Part shown: one piece after another, positions 1 through 13,700 of the stretch
Layout: each line of letters starts with the position of its first letter
Numbering within the stretch: position 1 is the stretch's first letter
Origin: Heligmosomoides polygyrus polygyrus
Lineage: Eukaryota > Nematoda > Chromadorea > Rhabditida > Heligmosomidae
NCBI GenBank assembly: GCA_947396885.1
Contig: OX377205.1
Coordinates: forward strand, 68,358,969 to 68,422,968
DNA length: 64,000 nucleotides
Direction: 5' to 3'
Program-made: the position numbers and the translations under genes
Notes under the pieces: generated by a model
The model's database searches: none
Told to the model about the DNA's origin: nothing
What the model saw: only the letters and a program-made list of their open reading frames with translations

Positions 1-1692
1 CTTGGTATGTTCCCTGGAAAAGAATGAATGTTTATGCTTTCCAAGAGACTTTAAATTTCGCTCGAGACTTCTGCTCGGAGACATAGGCTCCTACGCTAGC
101 AGACTCTAGCCGTCAGTTTCAGATGCAGTTCGCTTTCTGTGCCTGCACCTACTTCGGTTATCTTACTTGAAGGTCGCACGTCGCCTTCGGGCGTCTTTTA
201 CCCTGCGGCTTAAATCTGTCTCAGACGCGTCCGAGATCGACCTCCCCTACCCCCGCCAGCCTTGATTTGGTCTCCACATCTCCCATGCGACATTACTTTA
301 TCCACAAAGTTCTGAACGTGACTTCAGGAGGCAATACAGATCATGAATATAACGGGGTCTGGACGAGGTGATGGTAGCCCTCTGGTAGACTGGATCGGGC
401 GAAATTGGACTTAACATTGGTGATGACCACCTCCCCTCTCTGCTCGGTCGGTTGACTTCTATGGGCTGCGCTTCTCGCTCGTCCCCCATCGTATCGCCGT
501 GTATCTGAAAACAAAGACCAAGACGGACGAAGAAAAGAGTTCCATGTTTCGGGATAAAGGACCTAAATAGTTAGAAAGAATCCTATGCTTTTCCTGAAGA
601 TAAACCCTCACCTTTTCATACTCCCTTTTTACCGAAGTCCGACCTCAAACATAGTACGGGTGCTGTGAACAGAAGACGTTAGTCGGTACAATCAGTCCGA
701 ATGTAGACAACATGACATCACTTTGTCCCATGTGGTCATACTTCGCAGACACCGAGCTGATCCTGCATCGCGAGTAGACCATCGCGTGCTCTCGACGATG
801 TTACGTTCAGGCGCCTGGATCCATGAAAAGGGCCATTCTTGAGCGAGTACCTACTGTCGTTCTAGTTGTGTACAGAATGACTATCGTACGCTGCGTTACT
901 TGTGCGCTGTCCACCGTACCTACACCCAAAAGATTCGCAGAGGAATTCTTGGTCCTTATGTAGGAAAATCACCGAGATATCCTTAACTTCGAAACCATTT
1001 TCTAGGAGACGACTGACTAGAACCCGCACCACCCTTTCTTTTTGCTTTTATGTGAGCGAGTTGCGGATATATCGGAAGTCCTAGGGGTGTCAGTGAATTC
1101 TACTGTCATGGCTTCATTGGGCTTACATATACGCTCAGAATCGTCATTCTTTTTCACACAGGATACCACACGTCAACGGAGTGTCGTGGAATATTTCCGC
1201 GTTAGCAACACCATAAGCGTATGTGGGCGATAAACTGTTTGAATGGAATGCTACCGAAATTCGTTTGGGAGCGCTTCCCTAAAGATTTCCTCAGTGTATT
1301 GCGTTCCTCAGACATTATTATTGGATTAGCACTTTGAGGATTTTAGGGAATCTTTCATTCACTTCAGTACATTGATCTTCCATTCAACGACCGAGACGTC
1401 CTCTAGACTTCCATAAACTTCAGCGTACTGATCTCGGCTCGCATCTCACTGTCAGGCATTCCCCCTAGGGTGGCTTGCAGCCAATTCGGATTGACAGAGC
1501 TGTCGAACACGCTTTGATAGGTGTTGGTTGCTTCTCAGCCGTGCAACCAAAACCAAAAATTTTGTTCCATCCTGATTATATTGTCACTGGTGACATCTCC
1601 AGGTAGTCTCTGATCATTTGAAGATGCTCGTGTTGGGGTGTTTGTGAGTCGACACCATGTCAGGGAACACGAATTCTGCTACCTTTTTCCAG
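1..1692. other. No recognisable gene; presumed 5' part or intron of the acetylcholinesterase gene
   Basis: I read this stretch on both strands for the missing N-terminal acetylcholinesterase exons (signal peptide, the FLGIPFAEPP-type motif, the choline-binding Trp motif) and found none. It ends in a good splice acceptor (polypyrimidine plus cag, 1684-1692) just before the first recognisable exon. The short ORFs here show no family resemblance. The upstream exons are therefore either before the window or too diverged to see. Confidence 0.4.
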
Positions 1693-1777
1693 GGAGTCAG
1701 CGAGGATTGCCTGAACATGAACATCTGGGTGCCGGCAAATCACGATGGCACAGTTCTTGTGTGGATTTTCGGAGGAG
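1693..1777 (+). CDS. Acetylcholinesterase exon (SEDC and oxyanion-hole start)
   Basis: The exon encodes [14 protein letters not shown]... and ends WIFGG plus one base of the third Gly. It holds the conserved Cys of the first disulfide loop and the start of the GGG oxyanion hole. Acceptor cag at 1690-1692, donor gtgagt at 1778. It is the first exon I can recognise; the exon with the choline-binding Trp should lie upstream. Confidence 0.88.
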
Positions 1778-4700
1778 GTGAGTTCCTTCTTTATACGTAG
1801 GCTAATAAAAATATAAGAGGAATACAATATGAAAACTGAGTCAATTGAAAGGTTGACACATCTGACTAGACCCCGAACGTAACAAAATTTCTCTTTGAAG
1901 ATTGCTCAAGTGTGATTTCGAGTGAAAAGGGGAAAACACATAAAAAGTTTTGGGCATGATAGTGGGTCTGCCTTCTGAATTGATCACTCCGATCGTCGAA
2001 ACTTTAGCTCTTTGATACACGCCATCTCGTTTTTTTCCGCCAGTGATCCCTTCCTCAGCTGTTTGTCGAGGAACCACTGTCGATATGAATTAAATATGCA
2101 CTAAATATCTCTGCCAAAGGAGCACAAAATGTGTTGCGCATTCAAAAAGCAGCGAAACGGGCTACCTTTGGAACGCTGTCCTCCGCATCTGGGACCTTAA
2201 ATACCTCGTAAAGCCCCGTTTCACGTAGGTATGGTTTTATTTTAGATGAAGTATTTGTTATTTTAGGAAAGGCTTTTATACGAAAAACTCTAAGTGTTTG
2301 TCTTTTTCTCTGCAGCCGCTTTTAAATAGACTTCTTTTCTTGTGCGCACAGAATGGACTCGTATTTGTTGTTGCTGAAAAAGCCAACATTCATCCGAGAA
2401 CAGAAGACACGTGGTCGGCGAGACACTTGAACTGAATTATACCGCTGTCCTTACGGGAATGAAGTTTCATTAGTCTTCGAGTGGGAAAACAGAGTCGTCG
2501 GCACCTCATGCTAATGGAGACCGAACACTTTAAGACTCAGAATAAGGAACACCGGAGAATTGGCTTGATAAATTAGTTTAACAAGTTAGGCCGGAACACT
2601 CTCAAATAGCAGGAAAAGCTTGTCGCAGTTTCGGACACACTCTTCTGTGTTGGACGAGAACGTTTATGGAGTTAAATTTAGTGCAATCGACTTCCTATAA
2701 GAGGCGCATGCGGAACAAACGGCTCGAAAACTCAGTCTCGCGTGGACCAGAAATCGCTGGGAAAAAATTTGCGGGCGCTGTTTTTCAAGACAAAGACAGT
2801 TTGCTTTCTTCACTGCACTTAATGAAGCTGCAGACATTTAAGCAGCCTTGCTTGAAGGCGGTTAATGCTGGGTCAGCTCAACACTTATGAATTCAAAAAA
2901 TTAGGCTTCCAAATTCCGCCTCAAAATCGCAGTAAAATATTTAGTTGCGGAAGCCATCTGGGATTTGAGGGGTGTCACACCAGGTGGCAGACCGTTTCAG
3001 GTTTCTATCAAATAGCATATAGCATTTTAATTGTTTAATTTAATTGCAGTTTTAAAATCCAATGGAACAGTATTCGAAGCGAACTTGGTCACTTTTTATA
3101 CCGAGTTTTACACTTTCCAAATCAAATTAGACCCCTTCTAAGCAAATTTGAATTTTTTGAAGGCAATAGCGAACACAGTGTTTGAGCTTTTGATGTTTAT
3201 TTTTTAAGCGAACAGTGAACTAAATTTCACTTTAAATTGTTTCAAAGCGCAAGAAACTGCACTCATATAGTGCATTAGAGAAGAATCGTGTCACGCACTC
3301 CACTGGATCGACGCGATTTTTATTCGTTTGAGAGCAAAAGTTCTGTATGCGTGGAGTTAAACAGATGTAAAGGGTACAACAAAACCGGTTTTGGAAGACT
3401 CACATGTCCTCTCGTCGCTGTTTCAAGTAAGCAGCATTTGCACTAACGACCAGTAGACGTCGCGACGATCTACTCGAGTGCATGGCTCGATCTCTTTCAA
3501 TATGCTATACAGTTGATGCCTTTCTTCACTTGAAAACTTAGTACACTTATTTATACTTAATTTAATATATCATTATTTCTTTTAAAGTTTTTTTTTTATA
3601 AATTTTTTATGAAGCAGTGTGTTCACTTATTGAGGTGGCTGATTTGTAAAAATCCAGAGAAAATAATCTTTCTAAAAAAATTTCTAAATTAATTTGTTTT
3701 GAAATTTTGAACCAACAAATCTTCCTTGAACCAAAGTTTATTCTAACCCTATCGGAAAGTTTCTAGTTTAATATGCAAAAGCTTGTTTTGATCTGGAAGA
3801 TGTTAAGATTGGTTTCAAAAGCGTCTAATACTATGCTTAGATGAGTGTCGAGTTTGATTTGAAAAGTGTCGATTCGACGTGAAAATGGTATAACAGCTCG
3901 AGTTGAAAAGGTCAGGTACACTATCGAGTGCAGTGCAGCATGCACAGTGTCGTTCCTAGCCGCTCTGCGCGAAAAGGGAGCAACTTTCAGTGCGTCTCCA
4001 TGAAGTTCTCCGTTTAGGTTTCTTCAGCGGCTCACCTTCACTGGATCTCTACGATGGAACGGCGTTGGCCGCCATGAAACACGCGATTGTGGTGAACATA
4101 AACTACCGGTACGGGACCGAGCATTCCTCCGACTGTTCCGACGCACAGTGGCTGCTCTTTCAGGTTAGGACCCTTTGGGTTCCTCTACCTCGGCGACGAC
4201 TCACCTGTCCCAGGGAACATGGGCTTACTCGATCAGCAGGTGGCGCTGCGTTGGGTGCATGAGCACATAGGTAAGTGTGATTCCCACTTCTCCCATCACA
4301 GGAGTGATGTTTCAGTAATAGCTTGAACAATAATGTTATAGAGCAGTTCATTACTGAACAAACTCTCCCGCTAGAGATATTTTATTTGTTAGCTAATGAG
4401 CGAGAGTTCCGAAATTAATTAATTAATTAATCAATTAATGGTTTGAAAGCGTGGTCCATGTGCTTTTCATGAATTGTGTACATGCTTCGAATCAGACAGC
4501 ACATGCTCGCATTCTGCGTAATATGTTGTCAGACGTGATGTACTGCTTATAGATTTCCTATGGCTTCATGGTTTTTGTAGCTTCTGATTTCGGCCTCAAT
4601 CCTAGATCGGGGCACTACACTGTGAAGAAGACGATGAAGAATTCTTGCTTCATAATGCTATACTTCATAGTGTTATACCACAGAAAGCCAATGAAGAAAC

Positions 4701-7700
4701 TAGCCGTTCCCTTCCTATTTGGTGGGGAAGATGAAATGCTAACTCTTCCGCTCACCCACTGTTGACCGGCTGCAAAGAGAGGGGCGCGAAATGCCTCTGA
4801 GCTCCTATCTCGTCCTCAATCCGCTTATAGTCGTCGATTTCAAGGCTCGTTCGGTGGCGATCCGTCTCGTGTGACGCTGTTCGGCGAATCCGCCGGATCC
4901 GCTTCTGCCACCGCCCATATTGCGGCTCCGGGCAGCTACCCGTACTTCAGCAAGATCATCGCCAATGTGAGTGCTCTTTCACTTCTGAAAATCTTCCTGA
5001 CGAACCCCGCACACGATTCTGGTGTAGCGTGATATTCGAACAATTCACAGTCAATGCAACGCCTTTGCTTCATAGTCGCTTGAGGAAGCCTTTAGGCCCC
5101 GTTTATACTTCGTCGCGGCGCGACGCGATGGCCACGCAATGGGGGCAAATTGATCGATTGCGTCGCACAATCAATATGGCCACTATACGTGGCGTCGCGT
5201 CGCACCGCGACGAAGTATAAATGGGGCCTTAGACACCACCTAGACCGTCTGTTCTTGGTTGACTAGGAAGAGAAATCTCAGGGCTGTCTACCTTCTGTAT
5301 CTCACGGCTTCATAGCTAGCATAGAAGTACATTCTTGATGAGAACGGTACTTATGAAGCAGAGGGCCCGTGGTGCCGTGGGGCTGCCGGGAAATATGTTA
5401 ACGCGGCAACGGCGACGGAAACGCGGCAACCCACGGCACCTAAGGACGGGTGCTTCATAAGTATCGGCCCCCTCGTGCCGTGGGTTTGCCGCGTTAACAT
5501 GTTTCCCGGCCACCCCACGGCACCACGGGCCCTTTGCTTCACAAGTACCATGAGAACTTTCTTCGAGGAAGACGTAGTTACATATGTATTAACAGTATTA
5601 ACTATTATTGCATTAACTACTGTATTTGAACGATCGTAGACAGCTATTCTTGAAGTAAATCTAGGTTGCTTATATTACAAATATTCATTCAAGTTTGGAT
5701 TGTAGCATATTATTTGTTATCAGCTTGGTCCAGAAATAATGTCGGATCTAGACACCACATTAAAATGAAGATTATTATGGATTCTCCGCAAGTATATAAG
5801 GCAAGTATATCAGCTGAAATTAATAGTATGACGGTACGGCCATGTTCCGCGTGGAAAAGAAGACAGCGTCTGCAGGATAGGTCTTGAGTTGGCAGTATCA
5901 GGAAAACGGCCTAGAGGACGCCCCAAACAGCGCTGGTTCGTCACGACACCAGGAGAGCGGACGATGCGGGACAAACGCTGAAAAAGAAGAAGAAGAAGAT
6001 AGCAGCTGAAATGAATACTGTGAAAATCTGCTGCCCTTGCGGATAGGATGCCTGGGCAGAGCGTCTACCTTTCATGAAATGCTGGACTTCTAGAGGCGAC
6101 ACATTTGTAGAGATAGGCTTCATCATTGGTCCAATAACTAGCTTCTGCTTCAAGGAAGTTGGAGAACACTTGGGCGGCATTTCGTTTTCGAGAGTTTCTC
6201 CGGTCAGATAGCGACCACAACCGTTTTTGTGTGTGTGAATTTTCTTTTGGAAAGTTTTCTTGAAGTCTACAGATTCGTTTTCCAACTGAAAGCTCCGTAA
6301 GAGATCCATCTCTTGTGACGCACCATAACGCAGCCGTGAAGTTGAAGAAAGTGAGGCCGATAATTTTGCGCCAATAGATGCCTACCGGTTAAGCGGCAAA
6401 CGAATGAGGAACATGCTGTGATTTTCAGGATTTTTCTGCATTGAACCTTCAATTTGATCTTGTATGTCCAACCATCGTGTGTAAGCACTTTCTACGTTAA
6501 TGGTCAAAGCCATCATTTTCTTGTGTGCTACTTTGTTTGTACTTAAAAAATTCAGGAAATTCAAAATATTTTCGGATGTTATTATGCACTTTTCGAGAGC
6601 CAGTTCTCACCTTTCAAAAAACACATTGCTGAAAGAACTTTTAATTTTCGCCGTTGGCCATTTAATGTGAAGCATCAGAATCCAACAATGTTTTTGGATC
6701 AAGCTATTGACATGCTTAGGGAACCTGAAATTTTTCTATGAAACATGCAGAAGAATGCTAATACTGCAATATTTTAGTGTAGTAAGGCGGCTTTCTTCAA
6801 AACTGCTGCATAGCTTTGAATAGTGTAAAGAAGTTGTTAATTGGATAAAGTTGAACGATGAACGTGACAATTGCTCTTTTGTCTGGAGACGGCTGCAGCT
6901 GCTGCATTCCTTCTACTAGACCAAACAGAGTAGGATTCCAGAGTGGAACGATCATGAATTCGTGGGCGAGTCGAACGCCGGACACGATGCTCGAGTTATC
7001 GCAGCGGCTGGCGAAGCGGCTGAACTGCACTCTGAGAGGGACTGACGCAGTAGCCATCCACAACTGTCTCCGGAGCGCGCCGGCCAGCGTCATTCAGGTG
7101 GGGAAATTTTTGGAGTAAATTGTCTTCGGCGCGTGAGTTATCCTTCCCCCGCCATAGGCATCAGAACGTGATTAAACGACAGTCATGTCAAGTCTCTGTT
7201 CCAAGCGGCGTTTTCACAGGCCGAAAGGGTGAAACAACAGTACTGAGGGCGCTCTCTAGGAGGGGCTTTCACTGTCAGGAGACCTTGAAGACGATTTAGT
7301 TCCCGCCATGTTCATGCAAGCGTTCTTCTATTCTGCTGCCTGTGAAGTAGTGAAACCTTCCGTACCTATGAGGAATAAAGCGCTGATCTCACCATTGTAG
7401 GGACAACGCAAGGCATTGTCATTGTATAAGGCAACCATGCACTAACATCACCTCCACGAGATCTCGTGGAAGTAGAATGTGTGCCGCATCTCACAACTTC
7501 GATACTAGTTCCTTGTCTGTTGCGCAAACGAACGAGCAGAGTGATATAATCTGATATTAAATTTACATGGATCGAGCATTAGTCGTTTCGGTGTACTACA
7601 ATACCGGCCTTATCTTTTGGTCTTTGGGCGGAAAAAGCGAAAAAAAAACCGCCTTTTCCGCCGCTTTTCTGTAGCGCTCTTCAAATTGAGCGCATTGCAA

Positions 7701-10700
7701 ATTGAATGACATATTCGTGATCAGCACCGAGCTCTCTTCCCGATGAGCTGAAAATCGCATAGCGAGCGTCTGAAATGTAGTTCAGTGACCTAATTTCTGC
7801 CCGGCGCGGCTGACCCCTGTGCTCGCGGGAGATAATTACACCCACAGCTCCCAAGTGGCTAATGAAGGAAGAGATTCGGCCCTTTAAAGCCTAGTTTCTG
7901 CATTATATACATAGTCACACATAGTTCTCTGGATTCCCTAGTATTTCACAATGATCTACTTCCTTAAAGGATCCGACAATTTAAGTGTTGTTAATTTCAG
8001 AAAATGCCTCCGCTTTGGAGGACTCTAATTTCGTCATATCAAGATTGTATGTGCTTATACTCGTTTGTCACGTTGGAGGCGAGAGTGAAAATCAAGCTGC
8101 GAAGTTGGAACCTTCAGGGTTGAAATCGTTAGCGATTGTACGCTGCCAAAGTTGCCCATATGACACTTCTTCGTAGTTAGCCGTACACTTTTCGTATCAT
8201 TAAAGTGGGCACAAAATGGTTTCCTTGAAGACAGGAACCTAGATATCTGGAGGCCTATGAAAACACCTTATAGTCTTCTACAGGTGGGATTTCGACTGGC
8301 CCGGAGGACATTTTGGTCACCCAGTTACAGAGCAAACTCACCTCAAATGCTAACTGAGTGTCATTTTAAAAAATGTCCAAAAACTGAAAAGTTGTCTACG
8401 AAGCAATTCCCTAGTTAATTCTGACTCGAAGGATAGTTCGATTTCAAACTGTTCATTTGTACCGGTTTTTCACGAGTCAAATGTACCATAGCCCTGGTCG
8501 GGACCCAGATTAGTTCCGGAGCCAGTCCACTCTCCTGCCTCTGTGACCCCTCGCGCAATCTGAGAGCGCCGTAAATCGCCTAACTACAGTTTTCACACTT
8601 CCGGTGCCGCGGCGCCATATTGATCCTTCCAAACGAGGGTGGAGTAAAATAGTATACCAAACAAGGTTTGGACAACTACGACCTCTCCCTTATACTTATG
8701 CGCTTGTGTTTTTCATTTTCATTTTTTTCATTTTTCACATCACAAAGATTCGATTCTGTATGCATTGTTCACGGCGCACTCCAAAGGCCAGCTGGACAGC
8801 CTTAAAGCAACTCCTGAGTAAGGCGGTAGGAAACTTCTGGTAGAACTCCCCAAACGCTCAGCCCACAAGCTGTCCCTCCCCCTCGATTGAAAGGTTCGAT
8901 TCTGTATGCATTGTTTACGGCGCACTCCAAAGGCCAGCTGGACAGCCTTAAAGCAACTCCTGAGTAAGGCGGCTGCAAATTTCTGACGAAACTCCCCAAA
9001 CGCTCAGTCTACAAGCTGTCCCTCCCCTCGATTGAAAGGTTCGATTCTGTATGCATTGTTCACAGCGCACTCCAATGGCTAGCTGGACAGCCTAGAGCAA
9101 CTCCTGACTAGGGCGGCTGCAAATTTCTGACAAAACTCCCCACTGAAACCATGCAAATCAAGGGTGAGCAGACCAAATGGTTCACAGCTCCACACAACTG
9201 GACCAAAGCTCGGCCTTTTAACAAATACTAATCAATGTTAGAAGCTTTATGGAAAGCAATTTCATTTTGTGACGTTGCCCCTAGTTCTCAACAATTATTT
9301 CGTGATAAGTCAATTCTTCGCATATGACCGACAAACTCATGAAACGCAGTTGCCGGCATATAAACTCGGAGAGTTTTTGAAATCTTTGAAAAGCCTTTGG
9401 AGTGCGCCATAAACAATGCATACAGAATCGAACCTTTCAATCGAGGGGGAAGGGACAGCTTGTGGACTGAACGTTTGGAGAGTTCTACCAAAAGTTTCCT
9501 ACCGCCTTACTCAGGAGTTGCTTTAAGGCTGTCCAGCTGGCCTTTGGAGTGCGCCATAAACAATGCATAAAGAATCGAACCTTTCAATCGAGGGGGAAGG
9601 GACAGCTTGTGGACTGAGCGTTTGGAGAGTTCTACCAGAAGTTTCCTGCCGCCTTACTCAGGAGTTGCTTTGAGGCTGTCCAGCTAGCCTTTGGAGTGCG
9701 CTGTGAACAATGCATACAGAATCGAACCTTTCAATCGAGGGAGAGGGACAGCTTGTAGACTGAGCGTTGTGAAAGTGAAGCGAGTTCGAGCAGTCTTTCT
9801 GGGATGCATCACGCATCTAAACATTGTTAAAGCGTAAATGTGATGTGAAAAATGAAAAAAATGAAAATGAAAAACACAAGCGCATAAGTATAAGGGAGAG
9901 GTCGTAGTTGTCCAAACTTTGTTTGGTATACTATTCTACTCCACCCTCGTTTGGAAGGATCAATATGGCGCCGCGACACCGGAAGTGTGAAAACTGTAGT
10001 TAGGCGATTTAGGGCGCTCTCAGATGGCGCGAGGGGTCACAGAGGCAGGAGAGTGGACTGGCTCCGGAACTAATTTGGGTCCCGACCAGGGCTATGGTAC
10101 ATTTGACTCGTGAAAAACCGGTACAAATGAACAATTTGAAATCGAACTATCCTTCGAGTCAGAATTAACTAGGGAATTGCTTCGTAGACAACTTTTCAGT
10201 TTTTGGACATTTTTTAAAATGACACTCAGTTAGCATTTGAGGTGAGTTTGCTCTGTAACTGGGTGACCAAAATGTCCTCCGGGCCAGTCGAAATCCCACC
10301 TGTAGAAGACTATAAGGTGTTTTCATAGGCCTCCAGATATCTAGGTTCCTGTCTTCAAGGAAACCATTTTGTGCCCACTTTAATGATACGAAAAGTGTAC
10401 GGCTAACTACGAAGAAGTGTCATATGGGCAACTTTGGCAGCGTACAATCGCTAACGATTTCAACCCTGAAGGTTCCAACTTCGCAGCTTGATTTTCACTC
10501 TCGCCTCCAACGTGACAAACGAGTATAAGCACATACAATCTTGATATGACGAAATTAGAGTCCTCCAAAGCGGAGGCATTTTCTGAAATTAACAACACTT
10601 AAATTGTCGGATCCTTTAAGGAAGTAGATCATTGTGAAATACTAGGGAATCCAGAGAACTATGTGTGACTATGTATATAATGCAGAAACTAGGCTTTAAA

Positions 10701-13700
10701 GGGCCGAATCTCTTCCTTCATTAGCCACTTGGGAGCTGTGGGTGTAATTATCTCCCGCGAGCACAGGGGTCAGCCGCGCCGGGCAGAAATTAGGTCACTG
10801 AACTACATTTCAGACGCTCGCTATGCGATTTTCAGCTCATCGGGAAGAGAGCTCGGTGCTGATCACGAATATGTCATTCAATTTGCAATGCGCTCAATTT
10901 GAAGAGCGCTACAGAAAAGCGGCGGAAAAGGCGGTTTTTTTTTTCGCTTTTTCCGCCCAAAGACCAAAAGATAAGGCCGGTATTGTAGTTGTATTGGTAT
11001 TCTGATTTCAGGTGTCTACTGTTTTCTCTCAAATTCGGTCAACATTCTGGGACAGAGCTCAATTTAAAACAGTGAAAAGTATTCTGACACCTCGTCTACG
11101 GTGTTCTTGTCCGAAAATAAGTACATTACAACGCACTTATCATAAATCAACGAGTGCATCTGCTTTCTGTCGTCTTGAAAGGAGGTGCGTTAAGAAATTC
11201 GCGGTGACGCCTCTGCTTTTGCTGAACTTTTTGGAATACTTTTCAACCTTCCTGCTCTTATATGTAGGTTGGAAAAAAGTCTTTTCATTTTTTCAAAGAT
11301 TTATTACTTCACAACTACAAAATCAAATCAATTGAGATAATCTCATTTTGTTCCACTACAATTTTCCAAAGACTGGCGAATTTTCTAATTCCTATTAAAG
11401 GATGCAGTTCTGAAGTCGAACCATTGCTGAATCCAATTTTTGAGGCCTTCATCCATTTCAAAATATTTCTCTCCAATTTCTTGCTTGAGAGCAAGAGATG
11501 GTAGTCGGTAGGGGCGAGGTCAGGGCTATACGGTGGATGCGGCATTACCTCCTAGCCCAGCTCCTCTGTTGTTTCTCTTGTGAGCCTTGCAACATGTGGT
11601 TTGCATTGTCATGGAGAATCATCACGTTTGACTTCTCAGGCCCCTTTCTTGGAGAGCTGCGGCGACTCTGCGGAGTTGGCACTGCATGTGGCAGCAGCAA
11701 GTGTCTCTCCATTCTGAGCGTTTTCCAGCAAATCACTCCTCTGACATCCCACCAAACACTCAAGAGAATCTTCCTTTCGTGAACACTCAGCATGAGGTCA
11801 GGCTTAGGGTTCTTTCCTTTTTGTACCCATTGACATTTTCTTCGGAAGTTGGCATACAGAATCCAGAACTTATCGCCTGTCACAATCGTTGGGGGGAAAC
11901 GTTTTTCTTTCGTTTCTGGACAGAAGAGAAGCAGCGATGGAGAGCCGTTGACCGTTCTGAGTGTCTGACAGGGCATGTGGAATCTAAGCTCCAAATTTCT
12001 ATACAAAGCCAAGATTCTTCAGATGGATTCCCACTATCCTATGAGACACTTCGAGCTTCTCTGCCAGTTGACGTGTCGTCAGCCTACTATCGGTACGAAG
12101 AAGATGGAGTAGTTCAGTGTCGTCCAACTCAGTTGGCCTTCCTGACCTTGCTATGTCCTCGAGCGAATAATCTCCCTTTAAAAACTTTCCGAACCCGTCC
12201 ATAACAGGCGCGATGAGTAATAGATCCCAAGCCATATACATCGTTAACTTGGTCGGCTGCCTGATATGCTGTAGATCCTTTAATGAATTTATGAAGAATA
12301 GCGTACCGAAAATGGCCATGAGGTAGATCTGGCATTGAGTCCGGAAGATTGGATAGATAACGAAATAGAAGAAGGATCTTGACCTATGTCCGCGTGCGAA
12401 CGGTAGACAAGTGCGATAGGATTACGAAATCAGCAATAATTACTGGCTAGTGCGTCTACAAGAAGAACTGTGAAAATTTTTTCGAAGTGTGAAGAGATTT
12501 TTTTCCAACCTAATAACACAATTAGCCTAAATCCATCCAAACAGTGTTTCGCAATCTCGACACGGTCCAAACGCGTAACTCCGGCCGTCCACCGCAGCAT
12601 CTTCATTTCCATTACGCTGAGGCGCCTTCCAATTTCTTTGGTAACGAGCCAGCATTCAGCTCCGTAAATACCTACAGGTCGAACGACTGCTCTGTAGGTC
12701 TTCGATATAAGCCGCTCTGGTATCTTGTTGTCGCAAAGCACTCCCGCCAGAGAGCGCCACTTGGACCACGCGTGAATTGGCTTCAACGAGTAGACTGCCA
12801 TCGGACGCGATTGCTGATCCCAAGTGCTTGAATACCGAAGTACGTGGCAGCTCTATGCCGTTTACCTTAACGGAGCTGGACTCATTTTCGTCAGTCGTCA
12901 AATACTCGCTTTTTCTGACATTACGTTTGAGTCCAAATTTCTCCAAGCAATCGGACCAAGCTTGTATCTGCCGCTGGAGTTCACACTTATTTTCGCAAGC
13001 GAGCACTACATCGTCAGCGTAAAGGAACGTCCAAGGGGCTGGCAGCTGAAGATCACGTGATATGGCAGAGATGGGAAACTCCATCGACGTACCTGCTGGC
13101 GCTTGGACTCTACTCCTCGGACAAGAGTAGAGTAGCCGCACCCAGTCAATAAGCTCTTCGGGAACATTATACTGTCTTAAAGCATACCATATCACTTCAC
13201 GCGGAACGCGATCGAAGACCTTCTCCAAGTCGAGGAAGGTAAGATGCACCGGCTTCTGTTTCTCGCGGTGCTTTTCTATAAGTAGACGAACGGCGTGTAT
13301 GGCATCGATGGTGCCACACCCAGGAACAAAGCCACACTGGCTGGTAGAAAGCTGGACGACGTCACGAATGCGTCCATCAGCAATTCGCTCAAAGATTTTC
13401 ATGCTATACGAAAGCAAACGACTTGGACGGTAGCTTGTGCAGTCTGATGGACTGCCCTTCTTCTTCCAAATCGTAATCGTCGTGCTTATCTGCCAACTAT
13501 CAGGTACTTTCTTCTCCGCAACCACCTGGTTGATGAACATCGTCAGCCACTCAGCTGGGTACAAGGATTTAGACTTCCACAAATCGACCGCCAGATCATG
13601 AGGGCCCGTTGCCTTGCCTGGCTTCATCTTCCTCAAAGCCGCTTCTGTCTCCTCAACAGTGATTTTCTGAATGGGACCGTACACGGGAGGAGCAGAGGGA

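Noticed and set aside
1441..1692. Upstream acetylcholinesterase exon just before 1693
   Set aside because: An open frame runs through the acceptor, but it lacks the conserved Trp motif and the ctttttccag acceptor is better explained as an intron end.
5316..5551. 65-66 codon ORFs over the hAT MITE
   Set aside because: Open only because the MITE is GC-rich and palindromic.
7985..10598. Identical 63-codon ORFs in opposite orientations suggesting a duplicated gene
   Set aside because: They are mirror images within the arms of the foldback element; no start context or family resemblance supports a gene.
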